Shown here: piece by piece, positions 33,615-42,218 of the stretch | Numbering within the stretch: position 1 is the first letter of the stretch | Layout: each line of letters opens with the position of its first letter | DNA from: Magnetospirillum sp902729445 | GTDB lineage: Bacteria > Pseudomonadota > Alphaproteobacteria > Rhodospirillales > Magnetospirillaceae | Reading direction: 5' to 3' | DNA length: 64,000 nt | Assembly: GCF_902729445.1 (NCBI RefSeq) | Contig: NZ_CACVCE010000034.1 | Span: 62,001 to 126,000 of the forward strand | Made by a program: the position numbers and the translations under genes | Notes under the pieces: generated by a model | Database searches by the model: none | Seen by the model: the letters and a program-made list of their open reading frames with translations, nothing else | Told to the model about the DNA's origin: nothing

Positions 33615-34997
33615 ATGCCGACTATGACTGCCATTCGCCCCACTGCCGTCGCCGGTCAGTTCTATCCGGCCGACGCCGCCCAATTGGCCCAGCAGGTCGA
33701 TTCCTATCTGGGCCAGGCCGGCGCGCGCACGCCCGCCCGCGCACAGGTGCCCAAGGCGCTGATCGCCCCCCATGCCGGCTATGTCTATTCCGGGCCGGTG
33801 GCCGCCAGCGCCTATGCCCTGCTGGAACGCGGCCGTGACACCATCACCCGCGTCGTCCTGTTGGGGCCGTCACACCGCGTGGCCTTTCGCGGCATGGCGG
33901 TCAGCGGGGCCGAAGCCTGGGCCTCACCCCTGGGTCCCGTGCCCATCGACCGCGCCTTCATCGCAGGCCTGCAGGGCGTCCCCATGCTGGGCAGCCTGGA
34001 CGCCGCCCATGCGCAGGAACATTCGCTGGAAGTCCATGTCCCCTTCCTGCAGCGCTGCCTGACCCGCTTCACCCTGGTCCCGGTGGTGATCGGCGACGCC
34101 CGACCGGAAGAAGTGGCCGCCCTGCTGGACGCCGCCTGGGGCGGGCCGGAAACCTTGATCGTCATCTCGACCGACCTGTCGCATTACCTGGATTATCCGT
34201 CCTGCCAGAAGCTCGATTCCGCCTCGGTCGCCGCCATCGAGCGGCTGGACCCCAACGGCCTGGGCCGCGACCAGGCCTGCGGCCGCATTCCCGTCGGCGG
34301 CCTGTTGCTGGCGGCCCAGCGCCGCGGCCTGGAGATCGTCACCCTGGACGTGCGCAATTCCGGCGACACCGCCGGCCCGAAGGACCGGGTGGTCGGCTAT
34401 GGCGCCTGGGCGCTGTACCCGGCCGAACCATCGGCCGAGGACCCAATCCGCGCCATGGGCGAGTTGCTGAAACAGCTGGCCTGGGCCTCGATCCGGGTCG
34501 GGCTGCAAACCGGCCACCCTGCGCGCGAGGTGATGACCTCCGACATGCCGGCGGCGATGGGCCAGCCCGGCGCGGTGTTCGTCACCCTGAAGCGGGCCGG
34601 TCAGTTGCGCGGCTGCATCGGCTCGGCCATTGCCTGGCGGCCGCTGTTGGACGACGTCACCGACAACGCCTTCAAGGCGGCCTTCAAGGACCCGCGCTTT
34701 CCCCCGCTGAAGGCCGACGAGGTGCAAGGCCTGGACCTGTCGGTGTCGGTGCTGACCCCGCCCGAGCCGATGACGTTCGTCGATCAGGCCGATCTTCTGG
34801 CGCAGCTTCGCCCGCGCATCGACGGGCTGATCATCGAGGATGGCGGTCATCGCGCCCTGTTCCTGCCGTCGGTGTGGGAACAACTGCCCGACAAGGGGCA
34901 GTTCCTGGCCCACCTCAAGCAAAAGGCCGGCATGCCCGTGAACCATTGGTCCACGAGCTTCAAGGCCAGCCGCTTCCAGGCGGTGGAAATCAAGTAA
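33615..34997 (+). CDS. AmmeMemoRadiSam Memo-AMMECR1 fusion (proteins B and A)
   Basis: 460 residues. Residues 1-275 are a Memo domain (AVAGQFYPADAAQL, LIAPHAGYVYSGPVA, EHSLEVHVPFLQ, VISTDLSHYLDY), whose His residues bind metal in Memo1. Residues 285-460 are an AMMECR1 domain (VFVTLKRAGQLRGCIGSAI, PPLKADEV, LPSVWEQLPDKGQFLAHLKQKAG). The two are often separate genes; here they are one protein. No signal peptide. Function is unknown, but the fusion and the divergent radical SAM gene indicate one complex. The ATG at 33624 is an alternative start. Confidence 0.93.
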   Translation: MPTMTAIRPTAVAGQFYPADAAQLAQQVDSYLGQAGARTPARAQVPKALIAPHAGYVYSGPVAASAYALLERGRDTITRVVLLGPSHRVAFRGMAVSGAEAWASPLGPVPIDRAFIAGLQGVPMLGSLDAAHAQEHSLEVHVPFLQRCLTRFTLVPVVIGDARPEEVAALLDAAWGGPETLIVISTDLSHYLDYPSCQKLDSASVAAIERLDPNGLGRDQACGRIPVGGLLLAAQRRGLEIVTLDVRNSGDTAGPKDRVVGYGAWALYPAEPSAEDPIRAMGELLKQLAWASIRVGLQTGHPAREVMTSDMPAAMGQPGAVFVTLKRAGQLRGCIGSAIAWRPLLDDVTDNAFKAAFKDPRFPPLKADEVQGLDLSVSVLTPPEPMTFVDQADLLAQLRPRIDGLIIEDGGHRALFLPSVWEQLPDKGQFLAHLKQKAGMPVNHWSTSFKASRFQAVEIK

Positions 34998-36935
34998 TCA
35001 GGCGGCGAACTGCCGGCCCAACTGGTCCAAGGTGGCGATCACCCGCTTGGACAGCTCCTCCAGTTCATCCATCCCGGCCAAGGCCTGGGGCTGGTCGCCG
35101 GAATTGAGCGCCACCAGCACATCGCGGCCCTTGGTGTGGACCGGACGGTGATGGTCCAGCAATTCGCGGAATGCCGGCAGCGACATCATGCGGTCGTCGG
35201 TGACATTGTCGTACCACTTGCCCAACCGGCAGGTGTGGTGCGTCGACAGGTCCGCCGGCAGCAGCCTGAGTTTCCCGGCCACCGCCTCGGCCACCCGTCC
35301 GACGAAGGCGCGGTGATCGTCCTTGGTCAGGTCCATCAGCTTCGAGATCGACGATTTCGACAAGGAATCGACCCGAGCGCTCTCCAGCTTGCCGGCGACG
35401 AAATGCATGTGCAGGAAGCCCTCGGTGCAGGCCGAGATCTCGGCTTCCAGCGTGATGTTCTCGGAGGCGATGGTCATGGTCACGCGCGAGCCGCGGGTGC
35501 ATTGCTCGCCTTGGACCGCGGTGGTCATCGCCCCGTCTTCCGACAGATCGTGGATGATCACCTTGGCCGACCGGCCGTCCCTGGACAGTTCGGCCTCCAG
35601 CATGGTGGCGCGGCGGCGGCCCTTGCGGCGGTTGGCGAAGTCCGACGAGGTGCGCACCGCCTTGATCAGAAGCTTGCGCATGCTGACCAGCGATTCGTCC
35701 ATGCGCACGGCGCTTTCGCTGACCGCGTGCGAGGCGCCGTCGGCGTTCTTGACGCTTTCCTCGACCGAATACATCCGGCTTTTGACCGCTTCGGCCTGTT
35801 CGGCGGTCAAGGACACGTTGCGGGCGATCTCGCTGGTGGCGGCGGTCTGCTCCTCGACTGCGGCCGAGATGCCGGCCGCCACCTGTTCCATGCCCTGAAT
35901 GGCGGTCGAGACGTCGTCGATCATGCCGACGGTGTCACGCGACACCCGCTGGATGGTCGCAACCCGGCTGGTGATCTCGTCGGTGGCCTTGGCGGTCTGG
36001 TTGGCCAGATGCTTGACCTCGTTGGCAACGACCGCGAAGCCCTTGCCGGCTTCGCCCGCTCGCGCCGCCTCGATGGTGGCGTTCAAGGCCAGCAGATTGG
36101 TCTGGGCGGCGATGGTGCCGATCAGTTCCACCACCTGGCCGATTTCGTTGGCGGCGACGCCCAGTCGGTCGACCACGTGGCGGGCGTCGCCCATACGGGT
36201 CACCGCATCCTGGGCGGCGCCGGTCGAACGCCCGACCTGCGAGGCGATTTCCGCGATCGAGGCATGCAATTCCTCGGCGGCGGCGGCCACCGCTTGCGCC
36301 GAGGCGAAGGCGTCGCCGGCGGCATCCGAGGCGGCATGGGTGTCGTGCTTGACCGAACTGGTCACCCCCGACATGGTCTGGGCGCTGTCGACCAGGTCGG
36401 CGGTCAGGCCCGACACGCTTTCGATGGTGTCGGCGACCTGCTTGTCGATGCGCTCGATCATGGCGCCGACGCTTTTTTCGCCTTCTTCCATGCGGGCGCA
36501 GGCGACGTTGATGGCCTGGACATAGCCCATATAATCGCCGCTCATGCCTTCGGGGCGGATGGTGCGCTTGAAGCGCCCGTGCGAGGCGGCTTCCAGCGCG
36601 CCCCGGACCTCGCGGGTGAAGGCTTCGACCTTGTCGGCCGAGGCGTTGAAGGCTTCCATCAGGCGATAGACCTCGCCGCCGTCGCCGACGCGGATCAGAC
36701 GGTCGTCCAAACGACCGCCGGCCATGCCTTCCAGCGCGTTGACGACGCGGGTCACCGCGGCGGTGCCCATGCGGTTCCACAGCGCCGACAGGCAGGCCAG
36801 GGCCAGGATGGCGGCGGCCAGGCCGATCTGCAGGGCGTTGCCCGACGCGATCGCCGTCACCGCCAGCACCAAGGCCAGGATCGCCGTCACCAGGGCGGCG
36901 CCGAACGACTTAAAGAGAGAAGACCAAGTCTTCAT
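34998..36935 (-). CDS. Methyl-accepting chemotaxis protein with PilZ and CZB domains
   Basis: 645 residues. Two adjacent membrane segments (about 8-50), almost no periplasmic loop, HAMP-like region (about 55-110) and the MCP signalling hairpin around IGTIAAQTNLLALNATIEAARAGEAGKGFAVVANEVK. Then a PilZ domain (about 465-560; RRKGRRRATMLEAEL and IIHDLSEDGAM) that could bind cyclic di-GMP. A C-terminal CZB zinc domain follows (DHRAF, then HTCRLGKWYDN, and a late HHRPVH). CZB domains sense zinc or hypochlorite. Its start overlaps the PAS gene by 26 bases, so the PAS protein is the likely sensor input. Confidence 0.93.
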   Translation of the reverse strand: MKTWSSLFKSFGAALVTAILALVLAVTAIASGNALQIGLAAAILALACLSALWNRMGTAAVTRVVNALEGMAGGRLDDRLIRVGDGGEVYRLMEAFNASADKVEAFTREVRGALEAASHGRFKRTIRPEGMSGDYMGYVQAINVACARMEEGEKSVGAMIERIDKQVADTIESVSGLTADLVDSAQTMSGVTSSVKHDTHAASDAAGDAFASAQAVAAAAEELHASIAEIASQVGRSTGAAQDAVTRMGDARHVVDRLGVAANEIGQVVELIGTIAAQTNLLALNATIEAARAGEAGKGFAVVANEVKHLANQTAKATDEITSRVATIQRVSRDTVGMIDDVSTAIQGMEQVAAGISAAVEEQTAATSEIARNVSLTAEQAEAVKSRMYSVEESVKNADGASHAVSESAVRMDESLVSMRKLLIKAVRTSSDFANRRKGRRRATMLEAELSRDGRSAKVIIHDLSEDGAMTTAVQGEQCTRGSRVTMTIASENITLEAEISACTEGFLHMHFVAGKLESARVDSLSKSSISKLMDLTKDDHRAFVGRVAEAVAGKLRLLPADLSTHHTCRLGKWYDNVTDDRMMSLPAFRELLDHHRPVHTKGRDVLVALNSGDQPQALAGMDELEELSKRVIATLDQLGRQFAA

Positions 36936-37479
36936 AACTGCCCCCAACCCCAATGAATTTACGAACCAGCAGATCGACCCCGGCCGCCGCGGCCTCCTTG
37001 GGATTGGCATGCTTGGCCTCTTCGGCCAGCAACTCGGCATAGACCGGCTTGATGGCGGCGATGGCGGCCGGCGTGGGCGCCCTGCGGCTGGAATGGTAGC
37101 CCTTGATGGCGCCGGAAGCGTCGAAGGTCGGCGTGACGTGCGCGAACACCCAATAATGATCGCCGTTCTTGGACCGATTCACCACGTAGGCAAAGATTTC
37201 ATTGCCAGCGTTAATGGTGTCCCACAGTAACTTGAACACGCACCGCGGCATGTCGGGGTGGCGGACCAGATTGTGCGGCTTGCCCAGCACCTCGGCCTCG
37301 GTATACCCGGCAATTTCCAGGAATGTTTGATTGGCATAGATAATCCGCCCTTGCGGATCGGTCTTGCTGACGATGATGGCATCCGGCTCCAGGTGCCGCT
37401 CCACTCCCGTCACGAACAAATCTGCGCGATTCAAATATTGGCCCTCCGCTTGGGCGGCAAGCGCCCTCGGCGGAACCAT
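36910..37479 (-). CDS. Aer-like PAS sensor protein
   Basis: 189 residues. One PAS domain (about 25-135) with the Aer-type signature DPQGRIIYANQTFLEIAGY and NLVRHPDMPRCVFKLLW, which in Aer binds FAD and senses redox state. A helical tail follows (AAIKPVYAELLAEEAKHAN), with no output domain. It overlaps the MCP start by 26 bases, so PAS and MCP are translationally coupled: in effect a split Aer receptor. FAD binding is inferred from the family motif. Confidence 0.9.
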   Translation of the reverse strand: MVPPRALAAQAEGQYLNRADLFVTGVERHLEPDAIIVSKTDPQGRIIYANQTFLEIAGYTEAEVLGKPHNLVRHPDMPRCVFKLLWDTINAGNEIFAYVVNRSKNGDHYWVFAHVTPTFDASGAIKGYHSSRRAPTPAAIAAIKPVYAELLAEEAKHANPKEAAAAGVDLLVRKFIGVGGSYEDLVFSL

Positions 37480-37529
37480 ACAGTTTTCAACCTAGCAACG
37501 GAAGATTCAATATTAGTAAGCCATATGTC

Positions 37530-39143
37530 TTATGGCTGTGCGCACTTTAACTCGTCAGGCGCTCGGAAGTTGAAGTTCGGCGGCGCGGAAGAAACCGCCG
37601 CACGGGCACGCCCCATGCGGCGCCGCAAATCTTCGGGCATGCGACCTTCGCCGCCGGCGGCACGGGCGATTTCGACCAGCGACGGCGCCCCCTTCTCGCC
37701 GCCAGTGACACGACCGCCGCCGCGCTCGGCGGCGTGCAGCAGGTCGCGAATCAGCGTGCGCTTGTCGGCCAGCACCGCCTGACGGGCGGCGGCCAGGGCG
37801 GTTTCCTGGCCTTGATCGGCGAAGATGGTGACGCGGTGATGCGGGTCGATGCCATGCGGCGACAAATGACCGTAGGCCGACAATTCGATATCGACGCCGC
37901 TGCCGGCCAATTCGCGGGCCAAGGTGCGCACCGCCTGGCGATAATCGGCATAGGCGGCCATGATTTCGGCGATGGCGCCGGCATCGGCCGGCACCGAGAC
38001 GTTGACGTCGGTCGAGGTGGTCCACGGCTTCATCCGCCCTTCCGGCCGGACACGGGCCCGGGTGCGGGCCAGGTCGGGGGCGCCTTCGCGGATGGCCCGG
38101 AAGGTATCCATCTCGGCGCCCGACGAGAAGCCGACGCCATATTCGATCATCACGCCGCCGATAGTCTCGGTCTCGGGGTCGAGCAGGCTGAACAGGACAT
38201 CATCGACCGAATTCTCGGACCAGCCGGTGATGCAGGCCAGCCAGTCGGCGCCGGCATACTCGCACGATTGCAGCAGACCCTGGGCCTTCGAGCGGGCCGG
38301 GTCCTGGGCATGCTCGACGAAGACTTCCAGCGAGTCGCGGCTGACCAGCTCGACGCCGTTCAACACGGTGTCGCCGTTGCCAAGGCGGCCGCCGGCACCC
38401 GGCAGGTGCACCTGGGTCCAGGGTTCGAGATAGGCCAACAGGCCGGCCACGGCATCGATGTCGCTGCCCTGCACCGGCAGGACCAGGCCGAATTCCGAGG
38501 GCGGCACGTCGTAGAAACGGAAGCGGGCGGCGGCGACCATGCCGGTCCAGCCCTGCAGTCCTTCGACCAGGTCCAGATCGTCGCCGGCCATCACCCGGGC
38601 CTCGCCGCCATCGGCCAGGACCACCGCATCCAGGGTCGTGCTGGGCCGCATGCGCAGCGGCCCCATGGCGCCGGTGGCGACGACGCCGCCGACAAAGGCC
38701 GAGCCGATGCTGGTCAGATCGACCAACACCCGGGCGTTGGGGCCGACCTGTTCGGCCAGCACGGCGTTGATCTGGGTGAAGGTCAGGCCGGCCCCGGCCG
38801 ACACCAGCCCGTTTTCGCGATCGACCGCCACCTCGTGGGTCCGCAACTGCTCGATCGGGGTGGTGGCATCGACGATGTCCGGGGTCAGGGCACCCTTGGG
38901 CCGGATGGCCACGATCCCGGCGAACCCGTCCACGCTTTCCTTCTTGTAATCGAACGAACCGATGGCGCTGGTCAGCCCGCCGGTCGGCATCACCGCAAAG
39001 CCCGCCGCCACCGCCTGACGGGTGGCATCGACGATGTCGGCGCTTACCAGCAGCAAGGCGTCCAGCGCGCGGCCGCCATCGTCGGCCAGCTCGGCGCGGC
39101 CAAGGGCGGCAAAGTCGATGGGTGGCGGGCTGGCCGTCGTCAT
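37530..39143 (-). CDS. FAD-binding oxidoreductase (lactate dehydrogenase/glycolate oxidase-like)
   Basis: 537 residues, no signal peptide. N-terminal VAO-type FAD domain: SADIVDATRQAVAAGFAVMPTGGLTS, LVSAGAGLTFTQINAVLAE and SIGSAFVGGVVATGAMG. The C-terminal substrate region has AYGHLSPHGIDPHHRVTIF, comparable to the HGHxGDGNxH motif of FAD-linked D-lactate dehydrogenases but with altered residues. The substrate is unknown; a 2-hydroxy acid is the family expectation. It stands alone upstream of the PAS-MCP pair with a 50-base gap. Confidence 0.8.
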   Translation of the reverse strand: MTTASPPPIDFAALGRAELADDGGRALDALLLVSADIVDATRQAVAAGFAVMPTGGLTSAIGSFDYKKESVDGFAGIVAIRPKGALTPDIVDATTPIEQLRTHEVAVDRENGLVSAGAGLTFTQINAVLAEQVGPNARVLVDLTSIGSAFVGGVVATGAMGPLRMRPSTTLDAVVLADGGEARVMAGDDLDLVEGLQGWTGMVAAARFRFYDVPPSEFGLVLPVQGSDIDAVAGLLAYLEPWTQVHLPGAGGRLGNGDTVLNGVELVSRDSLEVFVEHAQDPARSKAQGLLQSCEYAGADWLACITGWSENSVDDVLFSLLDPETETIGGVMIEYGVGFSSGAEMDTFRAIREGAPDLARTRARVRPEGRMKPWTTSTDVNVSVPADAGAIAEIMAAYADYRQAVRTLARELAGSGVDIELSAYGHLSPHGIDPHHRVTIFADQGQETALAAARQAVLADKRTLIRDLLHAAERGGGRVTGGEKGAPSLVEIARAAGGEGRMPEDLRRRMGRARAAVSSAPPNFNFRAPDELKCAQP

Positions 39144-39260
39144 GATCCGGTCATTGGGGCGCGGGGTCCGGGAATAAGGCGCGGGTTATATCATATCGGC
39201 GCTTGGAATCCATCAAATCCGCCGCCATATCAAGCGAGAAGCAAAAAGATCGGAGCCCCG

Positions 39261-40418
39261 ATGCCCGAAGGCGACACGGCCGTCAACGTCAGCGCCGTCC
39301 ATTCGATCGCCCGGATCGACAAGGACGCGTGGGACGCCTGCGCCGCCAGTTCCAACCCGTTCGTCAGCCATGCCTTTCTGGATTGCCTGGAGCAATCGGG
39401 CTCGGCCACCGCCAACACCGGCTGGAGTCCGTGCCACCTGACGGTCCAAGACAGCGACGGCACGCTGGCCGCCTGCGCGCCCCTTTACCTGAAAAGCCAT
39501 TCCTATGGCGAATATGTCTTCGACTGGGCGTGGGCCGAGGCCTATGGCCGGGCCGGGGGACAATATTATCCCAAGCTGCAATGCGCGGTGCCCTTCACGC
39601 CGGTCGCCGGCCCCCGCCTGATGGTCCGCCCCGGCCGCTCGGGCCGTGCGACCCTGGCCGCCGCCATGGTGCAATTGGCCAGCGACAACAAGCTGTCCTC
39701 GGCCCACGTCACCTTCGCCAACGATGGCGACATCGCCGAACTGGAAGCGGCCGGCTTCATGACCCGGCTGGGCTATCAATATCACTGGACCAACCGCGGC
39801 TATGGCCGGTTCGATGATTTCCTGGCCGACCTGGCATCCCGGCGCCGCAAGCAGATCCGCAAGGAACGCGACGCGGTGGCGCGCTCGGGCCTGACCATCC
39901 GCACCCTGGTCGGGGCCGACATCTTGCCCTTCCATTGGGACCATTTCCTGCGCCTGGTCCACGCGACGGCGCGGCGCAAATGGGGCCAACCCTATCTGAC
40001 CCGCGCCTTCTTCGAGGCGCTCTCGGCCTCGGCCCTGGGCGCGCAGGTGGTGCTGGTGTGGGCCGAGCAGGACGGCCGCCCGGTTGCCGCCGCCTTCAAC
40101 ATGATCGGCGGCGACACCCTTTATGGCCGCACCTGGGGCGCCGACACCGACACCGCCTTCCTGCATTTCGAGGCCTGCTACTATCGCGCCATCGACTTCG
40201 CCCTGGCCCATGGCCTGGCCCGGGTCGAAGCCGGCGCCCAGGGCGAGCACAAACTGGGCCGGGGCTATTTGCCGGTTCCGACCCGCTCGGCCCACTGGAT
40301 CGCCGACCAGCGCCTGGCCCTGCCGGTCGCCCGCTTCCTGGCCCACGAGACCCCGCTGGTCGCCGCCGACATCGCCTTGCAGGAAGCGGCCGGGCCGTTC
40401 CGCCAGGTCGGGTCCTGA
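39261..40418 (+). CDS. FemAB-like/GNAT-fold protein (peptidogalycan biosynthesis family)
   Basis: 385 residues from the ATG at 39261. Family features (PF04339, formerly DUF482): NPFVSHAFLDCLEQSGSA near the N-terminus, PLYLKSHSYGEYVFDWAWAEAY, FLADLASRRRKQIRKERD and FEACYYRAIDFALAHGLARVEAGAQGEHKLGRGYLP. The fold is a double GNAT like Fem amino-acyl transferases, suggesting transfer of an acyl or aminoacyl group in the cytoplasm. The function is not established. Divergent from the FAD oxidoreductase. Confidence 0.88.
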   Translation: MPEGDTAVNVSAVHSIARIDKDAWDACAASSNPFVSHAFLDCLEQSGSATANTGWSPCHLTVQDSDGTLAACAPLYLKSHSYGEYVFDWAWAEAYGRAGGQYYPKLQCAVPFTPVAGPRLMVRPGRSGRATLAAAMVQLASDNKLSSAHVTFANDGDIAELEAAGFMTRLGYQYHWTNRGYGRFDDFLADLASRRRKQIRKERDAVARSGLTIRTLVGADILPFHWDHFLRLVHATARRKWGQPYLTRAFFEALSASALGAQVVLVWAEQDGRPVAAAFNMIGGDTLYGRTWGADTDTAFLHFEACYYRAIDFALAHGLARVEAGAQGEHKLGRGYLPVPTRSAHWIADQRLALPVARFLAHETPLVAADIALQEAAGPFRQVGS

Positions 40419-40535
40419 CCTCTTGCAAAATGGGCGGGGCACGCCCAATTCCAGAGTCTGCCCGAGGGCACCCGGTTTCGAACCGCTGGAACGACGAACC
40501 GCGCCGCGGGCCTGACCAGGCATCCGCGGTGGCAA

Positions 40536-40613
40536 CGACCCTTCTTCGACCGGTCAACCGGGGGTATTCGCCGTCATCTCCCCCCGGCCCGGTCGAAGGA
40601 GGGTCGCGCTTTT
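40536..40613 (+). terminator. Very long hairpin with T tract after the FemAB-like gene
   Basis: An 18-bp stem, CGACCCTTCTTCGACCGG (40536-40553) against CCGGTCGAAGGAGGGTCG (40589-40606), has one mismatch. An inner CCGGGGG/CCCCCCGG pair tightens it and GCTTTTT follows. It lies 26 bases before the ruvX start. It could be a terminator for the FemAB-like transcript or a palindromic repeat. Confidence 0.6.
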
Positions 40614-40638
40614 TCCGGCGCCGTCCTATGATGGGGCC

Positions 40639-41100
40639 ATGGCCCTTTGCCCGATCACCGAAATCCGCCCCCTGCTGGGCCGCGACGCCCGCCTGATGGG
40701 CCTGGACCTTGGCACCAAGACCATCGGACTGGCCCTGTCCGACGTGCGCCTGACCATCGCCTCGCCCTTCGACACCATCCGCCGCGAGAAATTCACCAAG
40801 GACGTCGAAGCGCTGTTCGCCCTGATGGACAAGCAAGGCGTCGGCGGCCTGGTGCTGGGCCTGCCGGTCGAGATGGACGGTACCGAGGGGCCGCGCTGCC
40901 AATCCACCCGCGCCTTCGTGCGCAACCTTTTGCGCCTGCGCGACGTCCCGGTCGCGCTGTGGGACGAGCGCCTGTCCACCGCCGCCGTCACCCGAACCTT
41001 GCTGGAAGCCGACACCTCGCGGGCCCGCCGCGCCGAAGTGATCGACAAGATGGCCGCCGCCTATATCCTGCAGGGTGCGCTGGATTCCCTTAACCGTTAA
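40639..41100 (+). CDS. ruvX: Putative Holliday junction resolvase / pre-16S rRNA nuclease YqgF
   Basis: 153 residues. RNase H-like fold: MGLDLGTKTIGLALSD, LVLGLPVEMDGTEGPRCQ, VALWDERLSTAAVTRTLL and the late catalytic DKMAAAYILQGALD. YqgF acts in 16S rRNA 5' maturation and is related to RuvC. All three acidic residues are present (Asp23, Glu and Asp in the later motifs). Its 3' end overlaps the convergent protease gene by 11 bases. Confidence 0.95.
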   Translation: MALCPITEIRPLLGRDARLMGLDLGTKTIGLALSDVRLTIASPFDTIRREKFTKDVEALFALMDKQGVGGLVLGLPVEMDGTEGPRCQSTRAFVRNLLRLRDVPVALWDERLSTAAVTRTLLEADTSRARRAEVIDKMAAAYILQGALDSLNR

Positions 41101-41530
41101 CGGCGAATTCCCGCCGCAACATGGCTGCCACCGTCCCCACCGCCGCCGACACCAACGGCGACAGGCCGGGCCGGAACGGCATGCAGGCCACCGCCACCGC
41201 GCCGATCACCTCGATCTCGGGAAGCGGATCGATGGTCCGACGCACCGTCGCCAGGATGCCCGCACCGCCGCCGGCCGCCGCCCCTTGCGGATCGTCCGGG
41301 TAATCCTTCAGCCGCAGAACCTGGCCGGGCTGCCCCGCCCCCGGCGGCAACACGTCGATCATCACCGCCCGAGAACACCCCTGAAACAACGCCACCGCCC
41401 CGCCTTCGGCGGCGGCGTCGAACAGCCGAACACCGGGCCGCCAGGCCACCTGGTTCAAACGCGCAAACACCGCGCCCCCGAAGCCATCATCTCCGTGACA
41501 AGGGTTTCCCAGACAGATCAAATGAATCAC
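41090..41530 (-). CDS. Hydrogenase-type maturation protease
   Basis: 146 residues from the GTG at 41530 with GGGG upstream. The N-terminal motif LICLGNPCHGDDGFGGAVFARL matches the HycI/HupD peptidases (GNP-x2-GDDGFG) that trim the C-terminus of the NiFe hydrogenase large subunit after nickel insertion. Another metal-site segment appears in VMIDVLPPGAG. No hydrogenase structural gene is in the window, so its target lies elsewhere. A longer in-frame start exists upstream. Confidence 0.82.
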   Translation of the reverse strand: MIHLICLGNPCHGDDGFGGAVFARLNQVAWRPGVRLFDAAAEGGAVALFQGCSRAVMIDVLPPGAGQPGQVLRLKDYPDDPQGAAAGGGAGILATVRRTIDPLPEIEVIGAVAVACMPFRPGLSPLVSAAVGTVAAMLRREFAVNG

Positions 41531-41703
41531 GCGCGTACCCCGATTTCGATCACCCCCCGACGGTATTGCATACAAAATCAACGCTATCAACCAATAAGGG
41601 ATTTGCTGGCGGATCGCGAACCCATTCGTCGATTTCCGCCATGCCGCCGGAGCCCTAGGAATGAGCTTGATTCGCAGTCGGGCAAAGAGTTAATGTTTTT
41701 TCC

Positions 41704-41739
41704 AAGCTGTCCGCCACATCAGGCGTGACGGCTTTTTTT
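41704..41739 (+). terminator. Terminator/attenuator upstream of the hemerythrin-EAL operon
   Basis: AAGCTGTCCGCC (41704-41715) pairs with GGCGTGACGGCTT (41722-41734) over 12 bp with one bulged T and a G-U pair, followed by seven T residues (41733-41739). No plus-strand gene ends nearby (ruvX stops at 41100). It therefore either ends a short RNA or acts as an attenuator 38 bases before the hemerythrin start. Confidence 0.65.
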
Positions 41740-41777
41740 ATCAGCATTGTCGTGGCCAAAGATGAGGAGAGACCTCC

Positions 41778-42185
41778 ATGCTTGCGTGGGAAAACGGATA
41801 CAAGATTGGCCACGACGACATGGATGCCCAGCATCTGATCTTGTTTGCGCTGCTCAATCAACTGGACGTTAACATCAATGCCGACTTGGCCGACGAGTGC
41901 GTCCAAGACGTTCTGGGCGCGTTGAGTGCCTATATCGAGTATCATTTCGCCCACGAAGAAGCGCTGATGAACGCGGTCGGCTATCCCGGGCTGGAGGGCC
42001 ACGCCGCCTTGCACCGCGAATTCGTCGCCAAGGTCGAGGAATTGCGCACCCAGGCCGAGGACGGAAACAAACAACGCGCGGCATTGAAGATTCGCGGCTT
42101 CGTCCTGGATTGGCTGCTGGGCCACATCCTGGAGGTCGATAACGAATATTCCCGCTATATCGCCGCCAAGCACAACAAGGCCTAA
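41778..42185 (+). CDS. Bacteriohemerythrin
   Basis: 135 residues. All di-iron ligands are present: His in DDMDAQHLILFALLN, HFAHEEALM (His and bridging Glu), HAALH (two His) and WLLGHILEVD (His and Asp). It reversibly binds O2, and NO binding is known for relatives, so it may be a storage protein, delivery protein or sensor. A GAGGAG ribosome site lies 8 bases upstream, partly in a small GGAG/CTCC stem. The EAL-like gene follows after 33 bases, suggesting co-expression of an O2/NO binder with a signalling protein. Confidence 0.95.
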   Translation: MLAWENGYKIGHDDMDAQHLILFALLNQLDVNINADLADECVQDVLGALSAYIEYHFAHEEALMNAVGYPGLEGHAALHREFVAKVEELRTQAEDGNKQRAALKIRGFVLDWLLGHILEVDNEYSRYIAAKHNKA

Positions 42186-42218
42186 GGTTCAGGGACAGGG
42201 ACAGGGGGAGGGTCGATC

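Noticed and set aside
37734..39260. Long plus-strand extension upstream of the FemAB-like gene
   Set aside because: It is antisense to the FAD oxidoreductase. The family match begins at the ATG at 39261, so the upstream part is not coding.
40441..40500. GGTTTCGAACC sequence resembling a tRNA T-arm
   Set aside because: No acceptor, D or anticodon stems could be built around it on either strand.
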